Positions 17,043-26,211 of a stretch of DNA of 64,000 nt are shown here, one piece after another. The notes under the pieces are model-generated. The model was not told the DNA's origin. It did not search any database and worked only from the letters and a program-made list of their open reading frames with translations. Position 1 is the stretch's first letter. Each line of letters begins with the position of its first letter. This DNA is from a bacterium (GTDB taxonomy: Bacteria; Armatimonadota; Fimbriimonadia; Fimbriimonadales; Fimbriimonadaceae), in contig JAIXQR010000001.1 of assembly GCA_027485645.1 (NCBI GenBank), positions 1 to 64,000 on the forward strand, written 5' to 3'. The translations under genes were made by a program, and so were the position numbers.

Positions 17043-17903
17043 TTAGTCCGTCGAGATCTTACTGGCCATGATTCTACCGAACCGGTCCCGACGGTACTTG
17101 ATTCGCACCACAAGGTCAAGATCCAGAACGTTTGGCCCGGCTTTTTTGCCATCCACCATGAACTGGGTGTTGGCGGTGTAGTTCACGTGGTAGCGCTTAC
17201 CATCGATGGCGATATCAAAAATCGGCGCTTTGGGATAAAAGAACACAATCGTGCCTTCGATTTCGCCAGAACTTGGCATCGGCGACCGGTCTTGGCTCAC
17301 CGTCGCGCTTTTCGAAGTGGATCGAGTTGTCTCCGGCTTGACGGTCGGAGGAGCGTCTGAAGCCAGCTTCAGCCAAGTGTCGTAGTTCGAAAGGAGCCGG
17401 GCGTGAAAGTAAAGCGTCTGTCCAGGCTGAACGCTTTCGAGGCTGGTCTCCTTGCCTTGCAAGATCACTTGCGACTTCTCTGTCGCTCGGTAAGTGAAGG
17501 TCGTATTGTCCGCGAACTTGACGGTAATCCCCTTAAGGTTCGTGCTCAGTACGGTGCCCAACTGCGGAGTCTTTCGAATATTGGTCAGCCAAGCCGCGGT
17601 TGCGGTATCCGCTATTTCTTTAACCGTAGCCGAATCATCGGCCACCTTAATTCGGGCAGAAAACGTGATTCCGACCGGAAACTTTTCCATCTCCACGCTT
17701 TGGCGGCCGAACCAAAACCGGGTCTTGGAATCGGTCAGCACATTCATTCGGCCTTTCGAAGTGCTCAGCTCGAATTGTTTGCCAGTAACGTTCTCAATCC
17801 GTCCATCCACGATTTCGACCTGGGCAAACGCCGGAACGCTAACGACGAGCGAAAGCGTCATCAGCGCGAGTTTCCCGATCCTATAATGAGAAAGCGAAAT
17901 CAT
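17043..17903 (-). CDS. Secreted protein of unknown function, DUF5666-like repeats
   Basis: A 286-residue exported protein. A signal peptide ends near SVPAFAQ. The mature part is beta-rich with two or three similar units of the type G-x-I/V-x(8-12)-F-x-(I/L)-x(10)-Y/R-x(5)-T-F/Q, such as EIVDGRIENVTGKQFELS, LGTVLSTNLKGITVKF and EGTIVFFYPKAPIFDIAI, which resembles DUF5666-style small barrels. Start may be ATG 17903 or, with a shorter signal, ATG 17861. With the former, its ATG and that of the divergent SpoIIM-like gene share the bases CATG. Periplasmic or surface location is inferred. Confidence 0.7.
   Translation of the reverse strand: MISLSHYRIGKLALMTLSLVVSVPAFAQVEIVDGRIENVTGKQFELSTSKGRMNVLTDSKTRFWFGRQSVEMEKFPVGITFSARIKVADDSATVKEIADTATAAWLTNIRKTPQLGTVLSTNLKGITVKFADNTTFTYRATEKSQVILQGKETSLESVQPGQTLYFHARLLSNYDTWLKLASDAPPTVKPETTRSTSKSATVSQDRSPMPSSGEIEGTIVFFYPKAPIFDIAIDGKRYHVNYTANTQFMVDGKKAGPNVLDLDLVVRIKYRRDRFGRIMASKISTD
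17882..17887 (+). promoter_or_regulatory. Consensus -10 TATAAT upstream of SpoIIM-like gene
   Basis: TATAAT ends 14 bases before the ATG at 17902, giving a leader of about 7 bases. It lies inside the 5' end of the divergent gene if that starts at 17903, or between the genes if that starts at 17861. Confidence 0.4.
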
Positions 17904-18915
17904 GAATGAGGAACTGTTTGCCACAAAGCGCGAATCGGACTGGGCCAGGCTAACCGCACTTTGTGACAAAGCGGAGTTTAACCCCACAACTCTTTCTTCG
18001 CAAGAGTTAAGAGAATTTATTCGGGTTTACAAGCGCGTTTCGCGAGACCTCTCAATTGCCCGAACGCAGTCTGACAACGCCGCCCTGATCGAATTCCTCA
18101 ACGATCTCGCCGGCCGAGCATACGGCACGCTCTACCGCGCCCCTCGAAGAAACCTGGCGACCGCCATCCTGGACGCCGTCAGCTTGTCGGCGCAGACCGT
18201 GCGGCGGTGCTGGCCCTTTATCGCCGCCTCGGCATCCATTTTCTTCGGCACCGCAATTCTCGTGTTTTTCGGCATTGCGGCGATTCCAGAGTTGCAAGAC
18301 CCCCTCGTGCCGGACGGGTGGAACCGAGTGTTCGAGGCGTGGAAGTCCGGCGTGTTTCAAGATCGGTCCGGGTCGGCGGGAATTCAGATGACCGGCTTCT
18401 ACGCGAGCAACAACCCGCGAGCCGCCTTAGCTACCGGCGGGATCGGTGCGGCGACGCTTGGCCTCGGTTCGATCTATCTTCTGTTCACAAACGGGGCGCT
18501 CATGGGCACACTCGCCAACGGAATGGCGGAGGTCGGCAAGTTGGACTTTCTGCTGGCCTCGGTGTTTCCGCACGGGGTGCCAGAAATCAGCGGTCTCATC
18601 ATCTCCGGAGCGGCGGGGTTGCGGCTTGGCTACGCGGTGCTGAACCCAGGTCGAAGAACTCGTGGAGAGGCCTTGCGCGCTGTCGGCAAAGACTCCTTCG
18701 TGCTGCTTTCCACTTCGATCGTGCTCATGTTCATCGCCGCGCCGATTGAAGGTTTCTTCAGCTTCAGCCCGAGAGTGCCGCAGTCCTGGAAGGTGATTGT
18801 CGGTTGCATTGAGGTCGTGATCTGGGCGCTCCTCTGGACCCGAGTGGGTCGGACAAAGCCGACCGACCTTCAGGAGAACAGCGTTACGGTAATGCACAGC
18901 AGCGTGAAGTTGTGA
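17902..18915 (+). CDS. SpoIIM-like (DUF95) integral membrane protein
   Basis: A 337-residue membrane protein of the stage II sporulation M/DUF95 family. The soluble N-terminus has the family pattern ELREFIRVYKRVSRDLSIARTQSDN, followed by a helix at about 105-130, a periplasmic stretch (NPRAALATGGIGAATLGLGS), and four further helices including GVPEISGLIISGAAGL. In sporulating Firmicutes SpoIIM acts in engulfment; in most other bacteria, as here, it is paired with RDD or MoxR genes, which are absent in this window. Nothing else suggests sporulation. The end overlaps the CPBP protease gene by 46 bases on the opposite strand. Confidence 0.85.
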   Translation: MNEELFATKRESDWARLTALCDKAEFNPTTLSSQELREFIRVYKRVSRDLSIARTQSDNAALIEFLNDLAGRAYGTLYRAPRRNLATAILDAVSLSAQTVRRCWPFIAASASIFFGTAILVFFGIAAIPELQDPLVPDGWNRVFEAWKSGVFQDRSGSAGIQMTGFYASNNPRAALATGGIGAATLGLGSIYLLFTNGALMGTLANGMAEVGKLDFLLASVFPHGVPEISGLIISGAAGLRLGYAVLNPGRRTRGEALRAVGKDSFVLLSTSIVLMFIAAPIEGFFSFSPRVPQSWKVIVGCIEVVIWALLWTRVGRTKPTDLQENSVTVMHSSVKL

Positions 18916-20246
18916 CACGCGTGCATAACGATGCTTGGCACTAGGCTTCGGGTCTGGTTAAGCAGCATGCAACTCGCGCCGCCCACCGTCGCCAGCGCAA
19001 ACCAAATCGGAATGCCCTGCGGGTGGATCATTGCGAAGATGAGACTGCTGGCGAAACCGGAGAACACCAACCGCCGAGTGACCCCCTTTATCGCAGGGAA
19101 TAGCAGTCCGCGGAACATGATTTCTTCCCAGATCGGGGCCACGAAAGCGCCGAAGAACAGCAAAGTCATCACCACCGCCGGGGATTGGTCTTCCATCAGC
19201 GTGTTCGAAGCCGGGTGAGACGGCGCGGGCAAGAAGCTTAGAACTTGCGTGCCGATCACGGCAAATAAACCGGCTAGCGGCAACTCCATGGTGAACGCGC
19301 CAACACCCCAGAGAATGTTCTTGCCAAGGTCGGTGCGTTGAATACCGAGGTCTGCAAGGGTAAATCCGCTCAGTTTGATGGCGACGCCCGTCCACACCAA
19401 CATTGCCGCACCCGTCACTCCGGAAGCGAACACGGTCGAAACGCTGCGGAGCATGGGCGGAATCGCAGTAGACAGAACCATGAAGCCCATGAAGAGCCCG
19501 GCCGCGAGCAGGGCCACCCGATCAAGGGTTGGGCCATCGGGCGGATCGAGAGGCAGCCCTTTCGGAACAAACTCACCGGCCTTTCGCGCGATGAAGTAGG
19601 CCACCCAGCAAATGGCTCCGGTTAGCAAGATGAATCCGATCACCGCACCGACGAGAATCGCGACCATTCCTTTTTTGGTGGAAATCAATTCGGCTCGTGC
19701 GCCTTTGTCTCCGCCGCGCTCTCGAACTTGAGCCTTTGCGAGGGTCGCAATGAAGTCTTTCTCGGTGATCCGGTTGGCGAGCTCCTTGGCTTGAGCCAAC
19801 GACGGCTTTTCGATGGAAAGGACCGTTTCCCAGGCATCGCCATTGTTCGCCCGCGCAAGCGCCGCGAGGTCAGCCTTCGCGAGCTTCTGTCCCGCTTCCC
19901 GCTTGAGAACGGCGGTGATTTTTGCGGCTTCCGGATCCTTCTTCTGAATCTTCTCGGTGCGCTCGATGATCGTGGACCAAGTCGATTTGTTGCTCTCGCG
20001 CAGGATCGACGAGTCGCCGGACAATCGCTGCATCGAAACGATGAGCTCGACTTGCATCGTTTCCTGGCGGAGGTTTGCTTCCGGAGCTTCTGCCTTCCTC
20101 GGCATCAGGTAGGTGGCAAGCGAGTTGAGAATCGCCAGCGAAAACAGGATCACCAGCAAAACCCAGCCGAGGGGATTTCGACTTTGGACTTTGGTAATTG
20201 GCGGCTTTTCGGTTGGGTTGAGGGAGTCCGAGGGCTGTTCGATCAT
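18870..20246 (-). CDS. CPBP family intramembrane glutamic metalloprotease
   Basis: Integral membrane protein of 458 residues of the CAAX protease/bacteriocin-processing (Abi) family. The three motifs are intact near the C-terminus: EEIMFRG (about 370-376), FAMIHPQG (about 402-409) and HACHNF (about 440-445). Before the protease core lies one N-terminal helix (about 28-45) and a soluble segment of about 140 residues, predicted largely helical, that ordinary CPBP proteins lack. It overlaps the upstream DUF6785 permease gene by 4 bases (ATGA), so the two are made together. Substrate unknown. Confidence 0.88.
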   Translation of the reverse strand: MIEQPSDSLNPTEKPPITKVQSRNPLGWVLLVILFSLAILNSLATYLMPRKAEAPEANLRQETMQVELIVSMQRLSGDSSILRESNKSTWSTIIERTEKIQKKDPEAAKITAVLKREAGQKLAKADLAALARANNGDAWETVLSIEKPSLAQAKELANRITEKDFIATLAKAQVRERGGDKGARAELISTKKGMVAILVGAVIGFILLTGAICWVAYFIARKAGEFVPKGLPLDPPDGPTLDRVALLAAGLFMGFMVLSTAIPPMLRSVSTVFASGVTGAAMLVWTGVAIKLSGFTLADLGIQRTDLGKNILWGVGAFTMELPLAGLFAVIGTQVLSFLPAPSHPASNTLMEDQSPAVVMTLLFFGAFVAPIWEEIMFRGLLFPAIKGVTRRLVFSGFASSLIFAMIHPQGIPIWFALATVGGASCMLLNQTRSLVPSIVMHACHNFTLLCITVTLFS

Positions 20247-22222
20247 TGTCCACCGAGGCTACGGTCATTGAACGAGATGGTGTACGTGCTCTGCTTCGTA
20301 ATCAACGCCATCGTCATCCAGATCGTTTCGGCAGCATATTCTCCAATGAGGATTCCGAATGCCACCTGCCTCAGTTTGTCGTACCCGTTTAGGCCGTAAT
20401 ACCGTTGGACAAAGTTCTTGATGAGCAAAGCCACCAACATTCCAAACCAGTAGTAGTCCACGCCGTAGTTCATCGAGAGGATGTATCCGGCGGGGTGCAG
20501 CGGGAAACCGGGGAACTTGAATCGGATCGCATCGAGGATCATAACGATCGCAAATCCTGCGATCGTCATTACGATGCCCGTGATGTCTGGTCCTTTTCGG
20601 TCCCGCAGAATGTTCTCCATGTACGGAAGCGCTTCCGTCCAACCAATAGCTCCGGTTCGATACACCTTGACCTGCAGGAAGAACTGGGCCAAGAAGTAAC
20701 CGACAACCGTGGCCGCCGCGATGGCGATGAACATCTTCTTTTGGTTCAGCCGCTCGCCCATACCTAGCTTCATCGACTCGAGCTGATACGGCATCGGGTG
20801 ATTTCGGTAGATGCGGTTCATCACCAGGAAGACCTGCGAAACGTAGGCCGCTTGGCCGTCCGAAATCCACTTGGTGCCCATAAACCGATGCATGATGCTA
20901 TTCGAGCCAAAGAAGGCGAACTCATGCGTCGGCGGTCCGAGCTGGGCCCGGATTCTCGTGAGAACCACCGAGAAGACCAGGAACAGCGCGATATAGAAAA
21001 TCATGTACGGGATCGGCAGGTTGCCCCACACGCCGTAGCCCACAAGCACCACGAAGCTCGCGATCAGGCCAATGAAGGCCCACCGGTGAGTGACGCCGCC
21101 ATCGGCGGATCGGCTTCCGGTTCGGATGTCCGACCACACTTCCCGCAAGTACTCGCGGCTGACCCAAAGCGCGCCGAGGAACATGGCAATGACCGCACCC
21201 CAGGTCTGTTCATCAAAGTAAGGCGGCCCGGGAAGCAAGCCGGTACCAGAGAACGTGCTTTGGGGAATGCCATTCGCGGCCAGGGCCACGTGGGTCGCTT
21301 TTCGCAGCAGGAAGAACGCGACGATGCTGATGAGTAGGTCGCTTGGAATGAACAGCCCGATGGCGGACATGAATGGATAAATCGAAATCCGGAAGTCGCC
21401 AATGTTGCTGAGCGGCGGCTCTTTAAAGGTCTGGTCGATAAAGAAGAGCGTTTTGACCGGAATGGCGGGCAAGCTGGGATACAGATAGTTCAGGCCGTTC
21501 AGCATGTCGATGCCGAACATCACGCCGAAGGCAATCCACATGTACTTGCTCTTCCACATGCCGCCGGCTCCACCTTTCTCGCACATCGCGATGGGAAGCT
21601 GAATCAACGGGAAAGTGAGTCGCTCTCGCTCGCACCAGGCGGTCCGCATGAGGCTGTTGAGGCACAACATGGCGAAGCACAACGTGCAAATGAGCCCGCC
21701 CCAAGTTGCCCAGCGCGGCAGGTAGGTCCCAAGCCGCGTGAAGACGTAGGCCATGTCCTTGCCGCCGCCTTGGATGTCCTTAACTTCCTCGAAGTCCTTG
21801 ATGACCAAGGCGTCGGGAACGTTCTTGGAGAGAATGTTCTTGTAGCCGTCGCTCCACTTACTGTTGTAGGGATAGTTGTAAGTGGCGGCGTGGCCAAACT
21901 CGGTCCACTCGCCAGCGATGGCACCCGCACAAGCGGTGATGCAGAAGATGATGATGAGGTCGCTTTGCGAGAGGGCGAACTTCGGGCTGACTTTTCGCAG
22001 CACGATGTTGGCGACCAAGCAGAACAACAGCGCCGAGATCGGCGCGGTCATCAGACTAAAGAAGCCGGAGACGCTCTGGTTGGTGCACGCGTAGGTGACC
22101 GGAATGCACAGTAGGAAGCCGAGGATGACGGCACGAATGCGGAAAGGGCTGAAGCCAGCCTCGTACCCAGAAATAGATGGGGACGACGTGATCTCCTTAT
22201 CTTCCGCCTGCTTCATCGCCAT
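20243..22222 (-). CDS. DUF6785/DUF6784 family multi-pass membrane protein (OPT-like)
   Basis: A 659-residue polytopic protein with about 14 hydrophobic segments. I recognise it as the DUF6785 (with DUF6784 C-terminal part) group common in Planctomycetes and Armatimonadota, which looks distantly like oligopeptide transporters; the role is unproven. Landmarks are SQSDLIIIFCITACAGAIAGEW, RERLTFPLIQLP, GPPTHEFAFFG and a C-terminal PLHPAGYILSMNYGVDYYW. The start is ATG 22222 or, two codons on, ATG 22216. It heads a two-gene unit with the CPBP protease, overlapping by 4 bases. Confidence 0.75.
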   Translation of the reverse strand: MAMKQAEDKEITSSPSISGYEAGFSPFRIRAVILGFLLCIPVTYACTNQSVSGFFSLMTAPISALLFCLVANIVLRKVSPKFALSQSDLIIIFCITACAGAIAGEWTEFGHAATYNYPYNSKWSDGYKNILSKNVPDALVIKDFEEVKDIQGGGKDMAYVFTRLGTYLPRWATWGGLICTLCFAMLCLNSLMRTAWCERERLTFPLIQLPIAMCEKGGAGGMWKSKYMWIAFGVMFGIDMLNGLNYLYPSLPAIPVKTLFFIDQTFKEPPLSNIGDFRISIYPFMSAIGLFIPSDLLISIVAFFLLRKATHVALAANGIPQSTFSGTGLLPGPPYFDEQTWGAVIAMFLGALWVSREYLREVWSDIRTGSRSADGGVTHRWAFIGLIASFVVLVGYGVWGNLPIPYMIFYIALFLVFSVVLTRIRAQLGPPTHEFAFFGSNSIMHRFMGTKWISDGQAAYVSQVFLVMNRIYRNHPMPYQLESMKLGMGERLNQKKMFIAIAAATVVGYFLAQFFLQVKVYRTGAIGWTEALPYMENILRDRKGPDITGIVMTIAGFAIVMILDAIRFKFPGFPLHPAGYILSMNYGVDYYWFGMLVALLIKNFVQRYYGLNGYDKLRQVAFGILIGEYAAETIWMTMALITKQSTYTISFNDRSLGGQ

Positions 22223-22330
22223 GCGCGAGAACTAGTGTAGCCCGGTAGAAGAGAATTCGGGGGAATCAAATTTTAAGACGTGAGACGAACGAAGAGAGGT
22301 AAAGACACCTAGCACTTTTTCTTGATTTCA

Positions 22331-22470
22331 GCGGGTTTTGACGCAAAACGGGCTACTGCTAAGAAATTTCCCTTGGGGAATCGCAAAGCCTGTGTTATAC
22401 AAATAGCACCTGAGAAGTCAGGCCACTTCCTTACTTTTATTGGGCTCGGGGATTCCCGAGCCTTTTCTTA
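22331..22470 (+). ncRNA. Candidate structured RNA ending in a terminator (leader or small RNA)
   Basis: The 313-base gap 22223-22535 has no gene. Its right half folds into consecutive hairpins on the plus strand: AGC-GG-GTTTT/AAAAC-GG-GCT (22330-22354), TTCCC/GGGAA (about 22368-22380), TGTTAT/ATAGCA with loop ACAA (about 22391-22406), CCTGA/TCAGG with loop GAAG (22409-22422), then a perfect terminator. TTGACG at 22338 followed 16 bases later by TAAGAA could be its promoter. No protein gene reads into this terminator from the left, so it ends either a small RNA or an attenuated leader of the helicase gene 66 bases downstream. It matches no family I can name with confidence. Confidence 0.4.
22443..22468 (+). 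terminator. Rho-independent terminator before helicase gene
   Basis: Perfect 8-bp stem GGCTCGGG/CCCGAGCC (22443-22450 with 22455-22462), loop GATT, followed by TTTTCTT. There is no upstream plus-strand CDS. Confidence 0.85.
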
Positions 22471-22535
22471 AGCTTAACGTTGTACGGAATTCAGGCTTCA
22501 ACGAGTTCCGAGTGAATGGGCGACAATAACGGTAG

Positions 22536-24593
22536 ATGCCGAAGTCGCCGGAAGAACTGATCGCGCTGGCATTTGAGCGGTTGCGGCAACAGCCCGGGTT
22601 CATGGAACGGGCCGGCCAAGTGCAGCTATCGTCTCTGCTGAGCGACCTCATTGCGGGCGGACAATCGGGTGCATTTGAAGCTCCGACCGGCCTCGGCAAG
22701 AGTCTTGCCTGTCTCATTCCCGCGTTTGCGCACGCCATCGCCGGCGACAAGCGGACCGTCATCGCGACCTATACGAACGTTCTTGCCGATCAGTACTGGC
22801 AAAAGGACGTTCCGTTTGCGGCCTCTCTGTTCGACGAGGAAGTTCCAACTGCGCTGCTGTTAGGGCGTCAGCGATATGCGTGCTTGGTGGATATGGATCA
22901 GCACCTGCCGCAGCAGATGGACGCCATTCGCGCTCGGCTCACCGAAGGAACGGAGACCGAGTTTCGCCGCAACGCGCCGATTTCTAAGGCAGAAATTTCG
23001 AAAGCGTGGAGCCGCATTGCGGTTCCGCCCGTGTGCCCGGCGCGGGCCTGTCCGGTCTATCACGATTGCTACTTCTACTCGGCCCGGCGCCGCGCGGAAA
23101 AGGCGAAGGTGATCATCACCAATCACAACGTGGTCATCCAAAACGCGCTGATGGCAAGCGGGACCGAAGGCGGAGAGGGCGAAGGAATCCTCGGAAAGTT
23201 AGATTTCGTGGTGCTGGACGAAGCTCATGATTTCGCTTCCGCGGCACAAAACGGCCTGGAATTTGAACTCAGCGCGCCCCGGATTCGGGCATTACTCGGC
23301 TTGTTGGGCCGACTTGAAGGCTTGCTTCGACCCGCAATGGAGCGCGGTTCGTTCCTGGTGTCCGGAAACTGGGATCGATTCCTTGTTGAAGTCCGAAAGG
23401 ATCTGGATGGCTACATCCGGCAGTTTGAGCAGCCAGGCGCGGGACTAGGGACGCCGGGGATTCTTCAAACCGCACCGAGCGAGCTCGAAGACAATCCGGC
23501 GGTGAAGCAGTTCCGGGCGGCGGCAGACCTGGACCAAGCGCGTGCCCTCGTGATGGAAGTCGCCAGCATTGCCCAGCGAATCGTTGATCAGGCTGAGGGC
23601 GTGCTCGATGAATCGGATCGTGGATTGAAGGAAACGGCTCGGAATTACATCAGCTACTTCTCCGACTTTGCGCGTGGGTGCGAAGCGATTTTCACGCCTC
23701 ATGGCGTTTCGGTCAGCTATCTCGGCCAGCCGAGTTTTGGCTTTGGGCCGCAAGACGCGATTTTGCGGCAAGACATTGTCGACTTGGGTCCGCCGCTGAC
23801 GGACATCCTTTGGAGCAAGGTGCCGCATGCATGCATCTCCGCCACGCTTGTTTTAGATGGCGAGTTCACGTTCTTCGAGCGGTCGATTGGCTTGAAGCCG
23901 GACTTTCGCGAGATTCTGGAATCGCCGTTTGACCACTCCTCCCAGGCGGCGGTTTATATCCCGAAAGTGGGATCGATTCCCGACCCAAGCGCGGCGCGGA
24001 GAGACGGCAACGAAGCGAGCTATTACCGAGCGTTAGCGAGCGAACTGCAAGACATCATCGAAGCTTGTCAGGGGCGGACGCTGGCGCTTTTCCACAGTCG
24101 GAAAGAGATGGAAGGGGTGTTCCAGCTTATGAATCGGGAAGAGTTTCCGATTCTGATGCAGCCCAAAACTGGAGCCGCCGCGGTGGGTGATCGATTTAAG
24201 GAATCCCCCGAGATCAGTCTCTTTGCCCTCCGATCGTTTTGGACCGGGTTCGACGCTCCGGGCGACACACTCTCGTGCGTCGTGCTAGTGCGGGTGCCAT
24301 TTGAAGTGCCAACGGAGCCGATTCAGATTGCGCGCATGGCGTATCTGGTGTCGCAGGGAATCGATCCATTCCGAGAACACACGCTGGCGCAGACGAAAAT
24401 GATGGTTCGACAGGGTGCCGGACGTCTCATTCGGCGGGCATCGGACAAAGGTGTGATCGCGCTCCTTGATCCTCGACTAAAGACCAAGCGTTACGGAGAG
24501 GAGATATTGGCAAACCTGCCGGCCGATATGCGCGTTTTTGATGACATCGCGGATGCGGTGGGTTGGATTGGCCTGGATGAAGCGAATGGCTAA
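22536..24593 (+). CDS. XPD/DinG-family ATP-dependent DNA helicase with Fe-S cysteines
   Basis: Superfamily 2 helicase of 685 residues that unwinds DNA 5' to 3' in repair or of R-loops. Walker A EAPTGLGKS is at 48-56, DEAH at 228-231, and motif VI QGAGRLIRR near 630. Four cysteines placed between motifs I and II, C116 and C167/C172/C178 (VCPARACPVYHDC), should bind a 4Fe-4S cluster as in XPD and DinG. No exonuclease domain precedes it, unlike Firmicute DinG. The next gene overlaps its end by 17 bases. The region upstream holds a hairpin-rich candidate RNA. Confidence 0.92.
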   Translation: MPKSPEELIALAFERLRQQPGFMERAGQVQLSSLLSDLIAGGQSGAFEAPTGLGKSLACLIPAFAHAIAGDKRTVIATYTNVLADQYWQKDVPFAASLFDEEVPTALLLGRQRYACLVDMDQHLPQQMDAIRARLTEGTETEFRRNAPISKAEISKAWSRIAVPPVCPARACPVYHDCYFYSARRRAEKAKVIITNHNVVIQNALMASGTEGGEGEGILGKLDFVVLDEAHDFASAAQNGLEFELSAPRIRALLGLLGRLEGLLRPAMERGSFLVSGNWDRFLVEVRKDLDGYIRQFEQPGAGLGTPGILQTAPSELEDNPAVKQFRAAADLDQARALVMEVASIAQRIVDQAEGVLDESDRGLKETARNYISYFSDFARGCEAIFTPHGVSVSYLGQPSFGFGPQDAILRQDIVDLGPPLTDILWSKVPHACISATLVLDGEFTFFERSIGLKPDFREILESPFDHSSQAAVYIPKVGSIPDPSAARRDGNEASYYRALASELQDIIEACQGRTLALFHSRKEMEGVFQLMNREEFPILMQPKTGAAAVGDRFKESPEISLFALRSFWTGFDAPGDTLSCVVLVRVPFEVPTEPIQIARMAYLVSQGIDPFREHTLAQTKMMVRQGAGRLIRRASDKGVIALLDPRLKTKRYGEEILANLPADMRVFDDIADAVGWIGLDEANG

Positions 24594-26211
24594 GGGCAAA
24601 TCGGTCGGCGGGTACCTTAACCGGGTGCGACTCCTCACTATCCTGATCGGCTTATTGCTCGTCGGGATTGCGCGAGCTGATCAGATCTTGCTGGTTCCGC
24701 TCGATAGTCGACCGGCGTCGGGTCAGTTTGCCCAGTGGATCGGTCGGATTGGTGGTGCGGAAGTCCGCATGCCGCCGTACCAAACCCTCGGTCGCTTCAC
24801 TTCGCCCGGACAGCCTGATGCCATTTTGGACTGGCTGGAGGCGCAGCCGATCGAAAAGCTAGACGCGCTGGTGGTGTCTACCGACATGATCGCCTACGGC
24901 GGACTGATTGAAAGCCGAGTCAATTCGGTTCCGCTTGGCGTGGCGAAGGCGAGACTCAACCGTTTGGTCAAGTTGCGGGAGCGCGCTCCAAATCTGCAGA
25001 TCTTCGCGTTTTCGGCGGTGATGCGATTGGCCCCAACGGCAACTCGGGAAGCCGCGAGTTGGCGAATGCAACTGGCACGATTGGTCGAACTTGAGGATCA
25101 GTCGCGGCAAACGGGAGATCCGGCGCTACGGGAGAAGATTCGAAACGCGACGCAAATGGTGCCAGAAGCCGAGGTTCGGCGGTACCGAGCGACCCGAAAA
25201 CGGAATCACGAGCTGCAAGGTCATTTGCTTTACCTGGCAAAGAAAGGAGATCTGGACTACCTGATCCTCGGGCAAGACGACGCCCGTGAATATGGTCCGC
25301 ATGTCAGCGAAACGAGCGCGCTGCGTGAAGCAGTCTCGAAGAACAATTTGAACGCTAGGGTGTTCTTCTGCGAAGGGATTGACCAGCACAGCAACATCTT
25401 GATTTCTCGCGCCATGCTTCGGGCCGCGAATTGGGCGCCCCGGGTTCGGATCGTTTTCTCCGACCCGTCGACGATGAACCAGATCGCGCTGTATGAGTCG
25501 AAGCCGATTCGAAAGTCGCTGGAGGATCAGATTTTTGCCGCCGGAGCTCGACCGGCGACCGGCGACGGGTTGTATGACTACTCGCTGTTCATCAACAGCC
25601 CGAACCCGCGCGCGTCTTCTTTCGAAATTTTCTCAACGATCTTAAGTCAGGAGATTGATCTTGGTCAGCCGGTGGCCGTTGCGGACATCAATTTGGGCGC
25701 AAGTGGGGTTGCGGATCCGCGACTGTTCCAGATTCTGACCGAGCGCAATCGGGCTGAAAAGCTCTTGAGCTACGCCGGGTGGAACACGGCCGGCAACACG
25801 TTAGGCACCGCGATTCCGGCGGCGAACATTGCCGCAATGTCGCACAAGTTTGGAAAGCCAAGCGTGGAAAACGAAGTGGCGCGATGCGAGTTTTTGCTTC
25901 ATCGCATGGTCAACGACTTTGCTTACCACCGTTACACCCGACCTGCAGCCTATCAACTGATTGCTGAGCTTCCGGGAGCCTCGAAAGAAGAGACCACGGG
26001 CAGCTCGCTTTCGGCCGTTAACAACTTTGTCCAGCGCGACCTCGCGCGGTTTCTCGGCGAATACTTCCGCGACATGTTCTTTGGCACCAAGATCGATGCC
26101 AGCGACGGCGCGTACACGATCTCTACCCTTGACGACGTTAAGGTCTGGTTGCCTTGGCCCCGAGCCTATGAAGTCCGGCTGGACTTCAAGCTACGAGCTA
26201 CCAAGAACTAG
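24577..26211 (+). CDS. DUF4127 family secreted protein
   Basis: A 544-residue exported protein. A signal peptide (MKRMAKGKS... then LLTILIGLLLVGIARA) is followed by QILLVPLDSRPASGQF, the recognisable beginning of DUF4127, and by DALVVSTDMIAYGGLIESR, LILGQDDAREYGPH and GWNTAGNTLGTAI, all family hallmarks. The function is unknown; the acidic and Asn/His clusters recall a metal-dependent hydrolase or sugar-active fold but that is guesswork. ATG 24577 is taken as start; ATG 24586 is also possible. It overlaps the helicase gene by 17 bases and the DAHP synthase gene by 4 bases on the other strand. Confidence 0.85.
   Translation: MKRMAKGKSVGGYLNRVRLLTILIGLLLVGIARADQILLVPLDSRPASGQFAQWIGRIGGAEVRMPPYQTLGRFTSPGQPDAILDWLEAQPIEKLDALVVSTDMIAYGGLIESRVNSVPLGVAKARLNRLVKLRERAPNLQIFAFSAVMRLAPTATREAASWRMQLARLVELEDQSRQTGDPALREKIRNATQMVPEAEVRRYRATRKRNHELQGHLLYLAKKGDLDYLILGQDDAREYGPHVSETSALREAVSKNNLNARVFFCEGIDQHSNILISRAMLRAANWAPRVRIVFSDPSTMNQIALYESKPIRKSLEDQIFAAGARPATGDGLYDYSLFINSPNPRASSFEIFSTILSQEIDLGQPVAVADINLGASGVADPRLFQILTERNRAEKLLSYAGWNTAGNTLGTAIPAANIAAMSHKFGKPSVENEVARCEFLLHRMVNDFAYHRYTRPAAYQLIAELPGASKEETTGSSLSAVNNFVQRDLARFLGEYFRDMFFGTKIDASDGAYTISTLDDVKVWLPWPRAYEVRLDFKLRATKN

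Noticed and set aside
17902-18915. Evidence of sporulation (SpoIIM)
   Set aside because: DUF95 proteins occur widely in non-sporulating bacteria and no other sporulation gene is in the window.
22370-22430. Class I c-di-GMP riboswitch
   Set aside because: CGCAAAGCC is present, but GGCAAACC and the tetraloop-receptor helix are not, so the family cannot be claimed.
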